The notes beneath the pieces were generated by a model. The model had not been told where the DNA came from. It worked only from the letters and a program-made list of their open reading frames with translations, and searched no databases. Positions 25,501 to 33,912 of a stretch of DNA of 64,000 nucleotides are shown here, in pieces. Made by a program: the position numbers and the translations under genes. Origin of the DNA: Celeribacter sp. HF31. Its GTDB lineage: Bacteria; Pseudomonadota; Alphaproteobacteria; Rhodobacterales; Rhodobacteraceae. Within the stretch, counting starts at the first letter, position 1. Each line of letters opens with the position of its first letter. Where the stretch lies: NCBI RefSeq assembly GCF_011806455.1, contig NZ_JAATOT010000003.1:372001-436000 (forward strand), written 5' to 3'.

Positions 25501-27106
25501 GAAGGTCACCGACCTGATCGCCAAGCTGCGTCACTCGACCAAAGGCGTGACGCTCATTTCGCCGCCGCCGCACCACGACATCTACTCCATCGAAGATCTC
25601 GCTCAGCTCATCTACGACCTGAAACAGATCAACCCGAAGGCCAAGGTGACGGTGAAACTCGTGGCCTCTTCCGGCGTCGGCACCATCGCCGCCGGTGTGG
25701 CGAAAGCGAAAGCGGACATCATCCTGATCTCCGGTCACAACGGTGGCACGGGTGCCTCTCCGGCAACCTCGATCAAATTCGCCGGTCTGCCGTGGGAGAT
25801 GGGTTTGACCGAAGCGCATCAGGTGCTCGCGATGAACAACCTGCGTGACCGCGTGACGCTTCGGACCGATGGTGGTCTGCGCACCGGGCGTGACATCGTC
25901 ATGGCTGCGATGCTGGGGGCCGAGGAATACGGCATCGGCACCGCCGCGCTGATCGCGATGGGCTGTATCATGGTGCGTCAGTGTCAGTCGAACACCTGTC
26001 CGGTGGGCGTCTGTACCCAGGACGAAATGCTGCGTGGCAAGTTCACCGGCAATGCCGATAAGGTCGTCAATCTGATCACCTTCTACGCGCAGGAAGTCCG
26101 CGAATTGCTGGCCTCTCTGGGCGCGCGCTCTCTGGACGAGGTGATCGGTCGTGCCGATCTTCTGGCTCAGACCTCGCGTGGCTCGGCGCATCTCGACGAT
26201 CTCGATCTGAACCCGCTTCTGATCTCTGTCGATGGCTCTGATCGTATCGTCTACGACCGGTCCAAACCGCGCAATGCGGTGCCGGATACGCTCGATGCGC
26301 AGATCGTCTCAGACGCCGCGCGTTTCCTCAACGATGGCGAAAAGATGCAGCTGTCCTACGCGGTGCAGAACACGCTTCGCACCATCGGGACGCGCACCTC
26401 GTCGCATATCGTGTCGAAATTCGGCATGCGCAACACTCTTCAGCCAGATCACCTGACCGTGAAACTCACGGGTTCTGCCGGTCAGTCCCTCGGGGCCTTT
26501 GCGGCGCCGGGTCTGAAGATCGAAGTGTCGGGCGACGCCAACGACTATGTGGCAAAAGGCCTTTCGGGCGGTACCGTTGTGGTGCGTCCGCCGATGCATT
26601 CGCCGCTGGTCGCCGACCAGAATACGATCATCGGCAACACAGTGCTTTACGGTGCGACGGACGGCTACCTCTTTGCCGCCGGTCGTGCGGGCGAGCGTTT
26701 CGCGGTGCGCAACTCCGGTGCGAGTGTGGTGATTGAGGGCTGTGGTTCCAACGGGTGTGAATACATGACCGGCGGGATCGCCGTGATCCTCGGCACTATC
26801 GGTGCGAACTTTGGCGCCGGGATGACCGGTGGCATGGCCTATCTCTACGATCCTGAGGGCAAAGCACTTGATCTGATGAACCTCGAGACGCTTGTGACCT
26901 GTCCGGTCACGGTGGATCATTGGGAAGATCAGCTGAAAGGCCTCGTCGAGCGTCACGCGAAAGAGACCCATTCGTTGAAAGCGAAGACGATCCTCGATCA
27001 TTGGGAAGAAGAAAAAGCCAACTTCCTTCAGGTTTGCCCGAAAGAGATGCTGGTGCATCTTCCCGTGCCGCTGACCCTGGAAAAGGGCGCGATCCCGGCC
27101 GAGTAA
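22571..27106 (+). CDS. gltB: Glutamate synthase (NADPH) large subunit
   Basis: Alpha subunit, 1511 residues, full length. It hydrolyses glutamine, channels ammonia and reductively aminates 2-oxoglutarate. The nucleophile cysteine is in SSCGVGLVV (about residue 34), so a short propeptide is removed. The FMN-binding and glutamate synthase domain includes GHNGGTGASPATSIKFAG, and the 3Fe-4S ligands are in CIMVRQCQSNTCPVGVC. The C-terminal GXGXG domain has GCGSNGCEYMTGGIAVILG. A very long antisense frame across this gene is a codon-bias shadow. A strong terminator follows at 27137. Confidence 0.96.
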   Translation: MTKFDQSWAVQEAAKREWMAENSLFREDDEHSSCGVGLVVSVDGSKSRKVVENGISALKAIWHRGAVDADGKTGDGAGIHVQIPHHFFGDQIRRTGHEARHGELLAVGQVFLPRTDFSAQETCRTIVETEVLRMGYYIYGWRHVPVDTSCLGEKANATRPEIEQILISNSKGVDEETFERELYVIRRRIEKAASASGVRELYICSLSCRSIIYKGMMLAEQVAVFYPDLMDERFESAFAIYHQRYSTNTFPQWWLAQPFRMLAHNGEINTIKGNTNWMKSHEIRMASSTFGEMAEDIKPIIPQGSSDSAALDSVFEVLVRAGRSAPMAKTMLVPEAWSKNAEELPKAWRDMYSYVNSVMEPWDGPAALAMTDGRWVCAGLDRNGLRPMRYVVTGDGLVIAGSEVGMVPTDEATVVEKGALGPGQLLAVDMAEGKLYHDVDIKDRLANSQPFGEWVGKIVDLEEELADLNETAIFSGAELKKRQIAAGYTIEELEQILAPMAEDGKEALASMGDDTPSAVLSNTYRPLSHFFRQNFSQVTNPPIDSLREFRVMSLKTRFGNLKNVLDEDSSQTEILVLESPFVGNAQFDALKTHFNAPMTEIDCTFPVDGGPNALRAGLDRIRAEAEEAVRSGGGHIILTDQAQGEDKIAMPMILATSAVHSWLTRKGLRTFCSLGVRSAECIDPHYFAVLIACGATIVNAYLAEDSLADRIERGLLDCTLTEAVARYRAAVDAGLLKIMAKMGISVISSYRGGLNFEAVGLSRAMVNEFFPGMHSRISGIGVGGIQHKLEAVHKQGWLGGNTLPIGGFYKSRKSGETHAWEAQSMHMLQSACDRASYEMWKQYSAKMQAMPPIHLRDLLDFKPLGKPVPIEEVESITSIRKRFVTPGMSLGALSPEAHRTLSIAMNRIGAKSDSGEGGESPDDFTPEPNGDNASAKIKQVASGRFGVTAEYLLACEELEIKVAQGAKPGEGGQLPGMKVTDLIAKLRHSTKGVTLISPPPHHDIYSIEDLAQLIYDLKQINPKAKVTVKLVASSGVGTIAAGVAKAKADIILISGHNGGTGASPATSIKFAGLPWEMGLTEAHQVLAMNNLRDRVTLRTDGGLRTGRDIVMAAMLGAEEYGIGTAALIAMGCIMVRQCQSNTCPVGVCTQDEMLRGKFTGNADKVVNLITFYAQEVRELLASLGARSLDEVIGRADLLAQTSRGSAHLDDLDLNPLLISVDGSDRIVYDRSKPRNAVPDTLDAQIVSDAARFLNDGEKMQLSYAVQNTLRTIGTRTSSHIVSKFGMRNTLQPDHLTVKLTGSAGQSLGAFAAPGLKIEVSGDANDYVAKGLSGGTVVVRPPMHSPLVADQNTIIGNTVLYGATDGYLFAAGRAGERFAVRNSGASVVIEGCGSNGCEYMTGGIAVILGTIGANFGAGMTGGMAYLYDPEGKALDLMNLETLVTCPVTVDHWEDQLKGLVERHAKETHSLKAKTILDHWEEEKANFLQVCPKEMLVHLPVPLTLEKGAIPAE

Positions 27107-27136
27107 GTCGAGCGTAAATCGACCCAAATGCAGCTT

Positions 27137-27162
27137 AAAAGCCCCCTTTCCGGGGGCTTTTT
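27137..27162 (+). terminator. Rho-independent terminator of gltBD
   Basis: AAAAGCCCCC (27137-27146) pairs with GGGGGCTTTT (27152-27161) around loop TTTCC, and the T-run continues. It starts 31 bases after the gltB stop. Confidence 0.9.
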
Positions 27163-27217
27163 CTTCGCGGTGAGAGTTGGGCTTGACCTCGGATCACCCG
27201 CTATGCTTCTTCAAACC

Positions 27218-27946
27218 ATGGCACGAAAGAGCAAGAAAAAGACAAAACCCAAAGGGCAGAGCAAAGGCCCCGGATTTTTCCGGCGGCTGAGGCGGCGTGT
27301 CTTGCGCGGGGTTTTGGTGGTCTTTGGGCTCGTTCTGCTTTGGATTCTGGCCTATTCCGTCCTGCCGGTGCCCGGTACCTTTTACATGATGGCCGAAAGC
27401 GGTCGCCAAGGGGATATGGTCGATTACCAATGGGTGCCGATGGAGCGGATGTCGCCGCATCTGGCGCGTGCTGTTGTTGCCGCTGAGGACGCGAATTTTT
27501 GCGCGCATTGGGGTTTTGACCTTGCCGCGATCCGATCGGCGATTGCCGAGGGTGGCAACCGTGGCGCCTCGACCATCAGCCAGCAGACGGTTAAAAACAC
27601 CTTCCTCTGGCATGGGCGAAGCTGGCCGCGCAAAGCGTTGGAGGCAATGATCACGCCGGTGGTCGAACTGACCTGGAGCAAGAAGCGCATTCTCGAGGTC
27701 TATTTGAACATCGCCGAATTTGACACCGGGATTTTCGGAGTCGAAGCGGCCTCGCGGCATTATTTCGGCGTAGGTCCTGAAAATGTCACGGCTCAGCAAG
27801 CGGCGCAGCTTGCGGCGGTTCTGCCGGCCCCGAAAGAGAGAAATGCCGGAAATCCCGGGCCCTTTGTTCGGCGAAGAGCCGCGCAGATCGTCGATGGGGC
27901 GGCCACAATCGCGCGAGATGGCCGCGCAGCCTGTTTCGAGCATTGA
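27218..27946 (+). CDS. mtgA: Monofunctional biosynthetic peptidoglycan transglycosylase
   Basis: Polymerises lipid II glycan strands without cross-linking. It is a membrane-anchored family-51 glycosyltransferase of 242 residues from ATG 27218; ATG 27203 is a possible longer start. The N-terminus is very basic (KKKTKPKGQ and RRLRRR), then a transmembrane segment at about 32-50. Active-site blocks are VVAAEDANFCAHWGFD with the catalytic Glu, GASTISQQTVKN, and RILEVYLNIAEFDTGIFG. No transpeptidase domain is present. A promoter is expected in the gap after the gltB terminator. Confidence 0.93.
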   Translation: MARKSKKKTKPKGQSKGPGFFRRLRRRVLRGVLVVFGLVLLWILAYSVLPVPGTFYMMAESGRQGDMVDYQWVPMERMSPHLARAVVAAEDANFCAHWGFDLAAIRSAIAEGGNRGASTISQQTVKNTFLWHGRSWPRKALEAMITPVVELTWSKKRILEVYLNIAEFDTGIFGVEAASRHYFGVGPENVTAQQAAQLAAVLPAPKERNAGNPGPFVRRRAAQIVDGAATIARDGRAACFEH

Positions 27947-27994
27947 ACTGCCTGCTGTCCTGCGGCAAGTAGGGAAAAAACGCGAGTAGAAATC

Positions 27995-28660
27995 ATGATC
28001 CGTCTGTATCACGTCCCCCTTTCTCCATTTTGTCGCAAAGTCCGTCTGGTGCTTGCGGAAAAGAAGCTTGAGGTGGAGCTGATCGAGGAACGCTACTGGG
28101 AACAGGACCCGGATTTCATGCGCCGCAACCCCGCGGGCAAGGTACCTGTGTTGCGGATCGACGATATGAACCTGTCGGAAAGCACGCCGATTTGTGAGTA
28201 TCTCGAAGAGCGCTATCCCAACCCGGTTTTGATGCCGAAAGATGCCGAAGGTCGCTACGAAGTGCGCCGTCTTGTGTCGTGGTTCGATGACAAATTCCAC
28301 AACGAAGTGACGTCGAAACTTTTGTACGAGCGCGTCAATCGCAAGCTGATGAAATCGGGCTATCCGGTCGCGGCCAACGTCAAGTCAGGCTCGAAGGCGA
28401 TTAAATATCACCTCGATTACATGGCCTGGCTGTTGGATCGTCGGCGGTGGTTGGCAGGCGATGCGATGACGCTTGCGGATTTCGCGGCGGCGGCGCATTT
28501 GTCCTCGCTCGATTACATTTCGGATGTGGATTGGAACCGGCATGACGTCGTGAAGGACTGGTATGCCAAGATCAAATCACGCCCGGCGTTCCGCTCTTTG
28601 CTGGCCGATCAGGTGTCGAGCTTCCCGCCTCCTGCGCACTACACCGATCTCGATTTTTGA
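27995..28660 (+). CDS. Glutathione S-transferase family protein
   Basis: Cytoplasmic thiol transferase of unknown substrate, 221 residues. The N-terminal thioredoxin-fold domain has HVPLSPFCRKVRLVLAEKK (about 6-24) with a candidate active-site Ser or Cys, then PAGKVPVLRIDD and the cis-Pro plus SESTPICEYLEERYP. The C-terminal helical domain carries LAGDAMTLADFAAAAHLSSL. The start ATG lies 48 bases after mtgA. It could act in detoxification or thiol repair; the neighbours give no clue. Confidence 0.85.
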   Translation: MIRLYHVPLSPFCRKVRLVLAEKKLEVELIEERYWEQDPDFMRRNPAGKVPVLRIDDMNLSESTPICEYLEERYPNPVLMPKDAEGRYEVRRLVSWFDDKFHNEVTSKLLYERVNRKLMKSGYPVAANVKSGSKAIKYHLDYMAWLLDRRRWLAGDAMTLADFAAAAHLSSLDYISDVDWNRHDVVKDWYAKIKSRPAFRSLLADQVSSFPPPAHYTDLDF

Positions 28661-28661
28661 G

Positions 28662-28738
28662 GGTCAGATTGGGGGCTGTCTGCCCCCCTTGCCCTTTGGG
28701 CAATTCCCCCCGAGGATATTTCCGGACAAAAGAAAGGG
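28662..28738. repeat. Double-hairpin intergenic element upstream of queG
   Basis: Two adjacent hairpins, GGGGG (28671) with CCCCC, and TTGCCC (28689-28694) with GGGCAA (28698-28703), are followed by the tail CCCCCCGAGGATATTTCCGG and an A/G-rich end (about 28705-28736). I recall closely similar tails in intergenic regions of Rhodobacteraceae, so it may be a dispersed repeat or a conserved RNA processing element; only one copy is seen here. Confidence 0.45.
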
Positions 28739-28744
28739 CTTCGT

Positions 28745-29785
28745 TTGGCCGGGTTGGATAAGGAAATCGTGCGGGCACGGGCTTTGGAGGAGGGGTTCTC
28801 CAAGGCATCTTTTGGGCGGCCTGATATTCCAGAAGCCATGGAACGGCTCAAGGCCTTTGTCGCAGAGGGGCGGCATGGGCAGATGAGTTGGATGGAAGAG
28901 CGGATGAGCTGGCGGGGCGATCCGACGGCGCTCTGGCCGGAGGCGAAATCCGTGATCATGCTGGCGGAAGCCTACACGCCGGAAGAAGACCCTCTTGAAC
29001 TCATAAATAGACCCGAATCCGGCGCAATTTCGGTGTATGCCCGCAATCGGGATTACCATGACATCGTTAAGAAGCGCCTCAAACGGCTGGGACGATGGTT
29101 GATTGAGCAGGCGGGGCCAGAGACAGAAATCAAAGTGTTCGTCGATACGGCGCCGGTGATGGAAAAGCCTTTGGGGCAAAAGGCAGGGCTGGGTTGGCAA
29201 GGGAAGCACACCAATCTTTTGTCGCGCGATCTGGGGAATTGGTTCTTCCTCGGGGCGATTTTCACGACCCATGAGTTCGACCCTGATCCAGCGGAAAAAG
29301 AGCATTGCGGCTCTTGCCGGGCCTGTCTGGATGCCTGTCCAACGGACGCGTTTCCGGCGCCGTTTCAGATCGATGCACGGCGTTGCGTGTCCTATCTGAC
29401 CATCGAGCATCACGGTCCGGTGGACGAAGAGTTGCGCGGCATACTTGGCAATCGGATTTACGGGTGTGACGATTGTCTGGCGGCCTGTCCTTGGAATAAA
29501 TTTGCTGTTGCAGCGAAAGATCTTCGGTTTGCGGCGCGAGAAGATTTGATTGCGCCGCCGCTTGCGGAACTGGCGCAGTTGGACGATGCGTCGTTTCGCG
29601 AAAAGTTTTCAGGCTCGCCGATCAAGCGCATCGGGCGGGACCGGTTTGTGCGGAATGTGCTTTATGCCATAGGAAATTCCGGGTCGCCGGAGTTGCGGTC
29701 AGTGGCCGCGCGCCTGTGCGAGGATGCCGACCCCACGGTGCGTGATGCGGCTCAATGGGCCGTTGCGCGCTTGTCAGACACATGA
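28745..29785 (+). CDS. queG: Epoxyqueuosine reductase QueG
   Basis: Cobalamin-dependent enzyme that reduces epoxyqueuosine to queuosine in tRNA, the last step of the Q modification. It has 346 residues from TTG 28745 (alternative TTG 28754). Two 4Fe-4S motifs are clear: [16 protein letters not shown] and [35 protein letters not shown] is family-typical, and the C-terminal part contains HEAT-like helices ([20 protein letters not shown]). It lies 84 bases after the GST gene. Confidence 0.92.
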   Translation: MAGLDKEIVRARALEEGFSKASFGRPDIPEAMERLKAFVAEGRHGQMSWMEERMSWRGDPTALWPEAKSVIMLAEAYTPEEDPLELINRPESGAISVYARNRDYHDIVKKRLKRLGRWLIEQAGPETEIKVFVDTAPVMEKPLGQKAGLGWQGKHTNLLSRDLGNWFFLGAIFTTHEFDPDPAEKEHCGSCRACLDACPTDAFPAPFQIDARRCVSYLTIEHHGPVDEELRGILGNRIYGCDDCLAACPWNKFAVAAKDLRFAAREDLIAPPLAELAQLDDASFREKFSGSPIKRIGRDRFVRNVLYAIGNSGSPELRSVAARLCEDADPTVRDAAQWAVARLSDT

Positions 29786-29823
29786 GATTTTAAGCGGGTT
29801 CCCAACCGATTTGGAGATGCACG

Positions 29824-30741
29824 ATGGACCCGTTTCGGGGCATTGCCCTCAAGCTTGCGTCCGTCACCTGTTTCGTGGTGATGGCGGCGCTGATCAAAGC
29901 GGCGAGCGGAGAAGTGCCTCCGGGCGAGGCGGTCTTTTTCAGGTCGCTTTTCGCACTTCCCGTAATCTTCATGTGGTTGGTGCGACGCGGGGAATTTCTT
30001 GCGGGTCTCAGGGTCAAATCACCTATGGGCCATGTCTGGCGCGGGATGATCGGGGCCAGTGCGATGTTTTTGAATTTCTATGCGTTGGGCCTTCTGCCTT
30101 TGCCCGAGGCCACGGTCATCGGTTATGCCTCCCCGCTTTTGCTGGTGGTGTTTGCCGCCATGTTCGCGGGCGAAGATGTGCGGCTGTTCCGGTTTTCGGC
30201 GGTGTTTGCCGGGCTTATCGGCGTTGTGATCGTGATGATGCCACGAATCACCGTGTTCAACGGCGCACCTGATCCGAGGGAACAGCTTGGGGCAATGGTG
30301 GCTCTGGGTGGGGCATGTTTGGCAGCGATCGTGCAGCTTCATGTGCGCAATATGGTGAAAAGCGAGACCACGACGTCGATCGTCTTTTGGTTTTCGATTT
30401 CTTGTACTGTGGCTGCGCTGATGACCCTACCATTCTCGCAATGGGTCCTGCCGAACATGCTGGCCTGTATTTTTCTGATCCTCGCCGGTTTGATCGGCGG
30501 TTTGGCGCAGGTGTTTCTGACATCCTGCTATCGCTACGCTGATGCTTCTATGCTCGCACCCTTCGATTATGCGTCGATGTTGTTTGCGCTAATCATTGGC
30601 TATGTCTTTTTCGACGAAGTCCCAACGACGGCGATGCTGGTGGGCGCTTTGATTGTCATTGCGGCTGGCGTCGCGATTATCTTGCGTGAAAGAGCGCTTG
30701 GTCTCAGTGCCGCGCGTCGCAAAAAGGCGGACGCGCTCTAG
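29824..30741 (+). CDS. EamA/DMT-family transporter
   Basis: Inner-membrane exporter of the drug/metabolite transporter superfamily, 305 residues with ten predicted helices and the two-repeat EamA layout. PGEAVFFRSLFALPVIF and the C-terminal LAPFDYASMLFALIIGYVFFDEVP are typical; RhaT-type and amino-acid exporters share these. The substrate cannot be told. ATG 29824 starts 38 bases after queG. The last four bases overlap the convergent gene at 30738. Confidence 0.85.
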   Translation: MDPFRGIALKLASVTCFVVMAALIKAASGEVPPGEAVFFRSLFALPVIFMWLVRRGEFLAGLRVKSPMGHVWRGMIGASAMFLNFYALGLLPLPEATVIGYASPLLLVVFAAMFAGEDVRLFRFSAVFAGLIGVVIVMMPRITVFNGAPDPREQLGAMVALGGACLAAIVQLHVRNMVKSETTTSIVFWFSISCTVAALMTLPFSQWVLPNMLACIFLILAGLIGGLAQVFLTSCYRYADASMLAPFDYASMLFALIIGYVFFDEVPTTAMLVGALIVIAAGVAIILRERALGLSAARRKKADAL

Positions 30742-31238
30742 TCCAGAACCCGGTGCCAGAACCCGTTTTGACCAAGTCTGTCACGCCGCTCCTGCTCTTT
30801 CGCGACAGCTTTGCGCTGGGCCGTGACGAGACGTGCCGCCTGTGTCGCGGGAAGTACGCCTTCGGCGGCGCGTTTCGCCGGGAAAGGGCCGATCTGACTT
30901 CCGCCGACGAGGTAGGTGATGTTGACGTCCGCACTATTGGGAATGCTGCGAAATTTCACCTGCACATCGGTTTCTAGGCGTGCAAAAGCCGTTTCGAGAC
31001 TGGATTGATATTGGGCTTTGCTGGCAGCGTTTTTGGCGAGAGTTCCAATATCGACCACCGCGAGAATAAGGCTTTTGTTCTCAATCTGACCTGCTTCGGT
31101 CAGGCGTTCGACGGTGATGCCCAAAGGGCGCAGAGAGGGGTTTTTCGTGATCATGTAAGCGGTCAAGGCAAGGACCGCCGGCGTCACGATGAAGACCGTG
31201 ATGAGAACGATAACAATACTGTCTTTGCGGCTGACCAC
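30738..31238 (-). CDS. Uncharacterised protein with one N-terminal membrane segment
   Basis: I do not recognise this family. It has 166 residues from GTG 31238, with AGGAGG at ideal spacing, which is good evidence that it is real. A transmembrane helix lies at about residues 8-30 (VIVLITVFIVTPAVLALTAYM); the rest is probably periplasmic, with a coiled-coil-prone stretch near RLVTAQRKAVAKEQERRD at the C-terminus. It overlaps the last four bases of the convergent EamA gene. ilvE lies 65 bases downstream of its start on the other side. Confidence 0.7.
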   Translation of the reverse strand: MVSRKDSIVIVLITVFIVTPAVLALTAYMITKNPSLRPLGITVERLTEAGQIENKSLILAVVDIGTLAKNAASKAQYQSSLETAFARLETDVQVKFRSIPNSADVNITYLVGGSQIGPFPAKRAAEGVLPATQAARLVTAQRKAVAKEQERRDRLGQNGFWHRVLD

Positions 31239-31303
31239 GTCATGCCTCCTGCCAATCTGATCGTTTCAGACTGGCAGAAAGCTCTTATTTTAAGGTTAAA
31301 GTC

Positions 31304-32173
31304 TTAGCTGCGGACCAGTTTCTCATAGTCTTCGGAGATCTCACGCGTCAGCGCGCCGACCTCGAACATATAGTCGCCGATCTGGCCCACAGGGGTCACT
31401 TCGGCGGCGGTGCCGGTGAGGAAGCATTGTTCGAACCCATCGAGTTCCTCCGGCATGATGCGGCGCTCATGCACCGCGATGCCCTTGTCCTTCAGCATGC
31501 CGATCACCGTCTGGCGGGTGATGCCATTGAGGATCGCGTCGGGGATCGGCGTGTGCACTTCGCCGTTTTTGACGAAGAAAATATTCGCGCCGGTCGCCTC
31601 GGCCACATAGCCGCGATAGTCCATGAACAGAGCGTCGGAACAGCCTTTGGCTTCGGCGGCATGTTTCGACATGGTGCAGATCATGTAGAGACCCGCGGCT
31701 TTCGCGGCGGTGGGGATGGTTTCCGGCGAGGGGCGTTTCCATTTCGCGATGTCGAGCTTGGCGCCCTGCATCTTGGCGTCGCCATAATAGGCGCCCCATT
31801 CCCAGGCCGCGACAGCCATACGCACCGGGTTTCTGTTGGCCGCAACACCCATATCGTCACCTGCCCCACGCCAGGCCACGACACGCACATAGGCATTGTC
31901 CCAACCGTTGGCTTTGAGCACATCGTATTTCGCCTTCTCGATCTCTTCGACCGTGTAGGGGATCGGCATGTCGAGGGCTTTGCCGGAGGCCAAAAGACGT
32001 TCGGAATGCTCCACGGATTTGAAAATCTTGCCGTTGTAGCAGCGCTCGCCTTCGAACACGGAGGAGGCGTAATGCATGGCGTGGGTCAGAATATGCACCT
32101 TCGCGTCGCGCCAATCGACAAGGGCGCCATCCATCCAGATATATCCGTCGCGATCTTCGTAGCTGCCCGCCAT
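31304..32173 (-). CDS. ilvE: Branched-chain amino acid aminotransferase
   Basis: PLP enzyme that transaminates leucine, isoleucine and valine with 2-oxoglutarate, 289 residues from ATG 32173 (GGAGAG upstream). Class IV blocks are visible: HAMHYASSVFEGERCY, the Schiff-base Lys region with MSKHAAEAKG, YVAEATGANIFFV with the phosphate-binding residues, and FLTGTAAEVTPV near the C-terminus. D-amino-acid transaminase is possible but the overall plan fits IlvE. It is divergent from petP; the 178-base gap holds both promoters, with nothing clear in it. Confidence 0.92.
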   Translation of the reverse strand: MAGSYEDRDGYIWMDGALVDWRDAKVHILTHAMHYASSVFEGERCYNGKIFKSVEHSERLLASGKALDMPIPYTVEEIEKAKYDVLKANGWDNAYVRVVAWRGAGDDMGVAANRNPVRMAVAAWEWGAYYGDAKMQGAKLDIAKWKRPSPETIPTAAKAAGLYMICTMSKHAAEAKGCSDALFMDYRGYVAEATGANIFFVKNGEVHTPIPDAILNGITRQTVIGMLKDKGIAVHERRIMPEELDGFEQCFLTGTAAEVTPVGQIGDYMFEVGALTREISEDYEKLVRS

Positions 32174-32351
32174 GGGTCTCTCCTTTTCGTGTCTCTGTCG
32201 CATCACGCGCTTTCGTGAAATTGCGTGATGCGCATCATTTTGGGATTATTATTGCGCCAAATCCCGATTTCGCTACCAATTCGATCTTGGAATGTCAACA
32301 ACGCTGACTTAAAGTGAGCGGAAATTATGCGATTTGAGAATGAGGTAGAAC

Positions 32352-32876
32352 ATGGCGGACGGTAAGGCTGGCGGCACGCAAAGCGGTGAGGCTCTTCTGT
32401 TCCTGACGGACGAGCAGCTCCGTAAAGGGATCGAGGCCATGTTCTTTGCCTATCGCGGTTTTACGGCGGACCCGGATCGCATTTTGGAGAAATACGGTTA
32501 CGGTCGGGCGCATCACAGGGCGGTTCATTTCATCGCCCGCGCGCCGGGGACGAATGTGAACAATCTCCTGGCCATTCTGGGTGTGACGAAACAGTCTCTG
32601 AACCGGGTGCTCAGAACCCTGATCGAAGACGGGCTGGTCGAAAGCCGCGTCGGTGTGCAGGACAAACGCGAGCGTCATTTGTATCTTACGGAAACCGGCC
32701 AATCGCTTGAGGCGGAACTGTCGGAGGCGCAACGGGCCAGGATGCGTGTGGCCTACCGCGATGCGGGGCACGAGGCCGTTGCGGGGTTTCGTCGGGTGCT
32801 TGAGGCCATGATGGACCCGGATCAGGCGGCCTATTTCCACGCCATGTCCAAAACCTTGTCGAAAAAGGAGGAGTGA
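32352..32876 (+). CDS. petP: MarR-family regulator, PetP-like
   Basis: DNA-binding repressor or activator of 174 residues. The winged helix includes LAILGVTKQSLNRVLRTLIEDGLVESRVGVQDKR, with the wing RHLYLTETG. It lies immediately before a response regulator, the pair called petP and petR in Rhodobacter capsulatus, where they neighbour the cytochrome bc1 genes; here bc1 genes are not in the window. The start ATG follows GAGGTA. The target genes cannot be seen. Confidence 0.82.
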   Translation: MADGKAGGTQSGEALLFLTDEQLRKGIEAMFFAYRGFTADPDRILEKYGYGRAHHRAVHFIARAPGTNVNNLLAILGVTKQSLNRVLRTLIEDGLVESRVGVQDKRERHLYLTETGQSLEAELSEAQRARMRVAYRDAGHEAVAGFRRVLEAMMDPDQAAYFHAMSKTLSKKEE

Positions 32877-32877
32877 T

Positions 32878-33576
32878 GTGAGCGGGGAAATTCACCTTTT
32901 GATCGTCGATGATGACGAGCGCATTCGCGGCTTGTTGCAAAAATTCCTGATCCGCCACGGGTTTTGCGTGACGGCGGCCCGCGATGCGGCCCATGCGCGG
33001 CGGCTTTTGGCCGGCTTGGAATTCGATCTGATCGTGCTGGATGTGATGATGCCGGGCGAGGATGGGATCAGCCTGACGCGGGATTTGCGTCAGTCGATCA
33101 GCACGCCGATCATGTTGCTGACGGCCAAGGGCGAGACGGAGGACCGCATCACCGGGCTTGAGGCCGGGGCCGACGATTATCTTGCAAAGCCGTTCGAGCC
33201 AAAGGAGTTGTTGCTGCGCATCAACGCGGTTCTGCGTCGGATGCCGCAGATGGAAGAGGCCGAAGCCGGGCCGAAATACCTGCATTTGGGTCGATTCCGC
33301 TATGATGTGGAACGGGGTGAGCTTTGGGAGGGCGATCAGATTGTGCGTCTGACCGGCACCGAAGCGCAGCTGATGAAAATCTTCGTGGCCTCGACTGGCG
33401 AACCTGTGACGCGCACCGAATTGGTCGAACGCCTCGGACGTGATGGTGGACAGGCGCAAGAACGTGCCGTGGATGTGCAGATCACACGCCTGCGGCGCAA
33501 GCTCGAAGACGACCCGCGCCAACCGCGGTATCTCCAGACTGTGCGCGGTGCGGGCTATATGCTGACGCCCGAGTAA
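32878..33576 (+). CDS. petR: OmpR-type response regulator, PetR-like
   Basis: Cytoplasmic transcription factor of 232 residues, starting at GTG 32878 with AGGAGG upstream. The receiver domain has acidic D11-D13, the phosphoacceptor D55 in LIVLDVMMPG, the conserved T in LLTAKG and the Lys in YLAKPFEPKELL. The C-terminal winged helix runs VRLTGTEAQLMKIF to TRLRRKLEDDPRQPRYLQTVRGAGYML. It is one base after petP and no sensor kinase is adjacent, so it is an orphan here. Confidence 0.9.
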   Translation: MSGEIHLLIVDDDERIRGLLQKFLIRHGFCVTAARDAAHARRLLAGLEFDLIVLDVMMPGEDGISLTRDLRQSISTPIMLLTAKGETEDRITGLEAGADDYLAKPFEPKELLLRINAVLRRMPQMEEAEAGPKYLHLGRFRYDVERGELWEGDQIVRLTGTEAQLMKIFVASTGEPVTRTELVERLGRDGGQAQERAVDVQITRLRRKLEDDPRQPRYLQTVRGAGYMLTPE

Positions 33577-33669
33577 GCGCCCCAAACAACGGGCCGGAAT
33601 GCAAAACTCAAACTGGCCTTCCCCGCCCGTTTTCCTATATGCAGTGGGGGAAACATTCGGGAGAGTCCA

Positions 33670-33912
33670 ATGAGCGATACGCCGGTCAGCGAAATGTCCT
33701 TTGAAACCGCCATGGCGGAGTTGAGCGAGGTTGTGAGCAAGCTCGAACGCGGTGATGTGGCGTTGGAAGACAGCATTGCGCTTTATGAACGTGGCGCTGC
33801 GCTCAAGGCGCATTGCGAGGCCAAGCTCAAGGATGCCGAAGAAAAGGTCGAAAAGATCACTGTGGGGCCGGATGGCGCAGCTGTCGGGACGAGTAAGGCC
33901 GAAGGTGTCTGA
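33670..33912 (+). CDS. xseB: Exodeoxyribonuclease VII small subunit
   Basis: Small subunit of the ssDNA nuclease, 80 residues, mostly two helices. The family pattern is SFETAMAELSEVVSKLERGDVALEDSIALYERG, with the paired-helix segment ALKAHCEAKLKDAEEKV. ATG 33670 is preceded by GGGAGA. It overlaps ispA by one base, a common pairing with isoprenoid genes; xseA is elsewhere. Confidence 0.92.
   Translation: MSDTPVSEMSFETAMAELSEVVSKLERGDVALEDSIALYERGAALKAHCEAKLKDAEEKVEKITVGPDGAAVGTSKAEGV

Noticed and set aside
20924-26191. Open frame of 1755 codons on the minus strand opposite gltD and gltB
   Set aside because: It is antisense to two clear glutamate synthase genes. The composition (rich in R, H, G, D) is that of a codon-bias shadow, and it has no domains.
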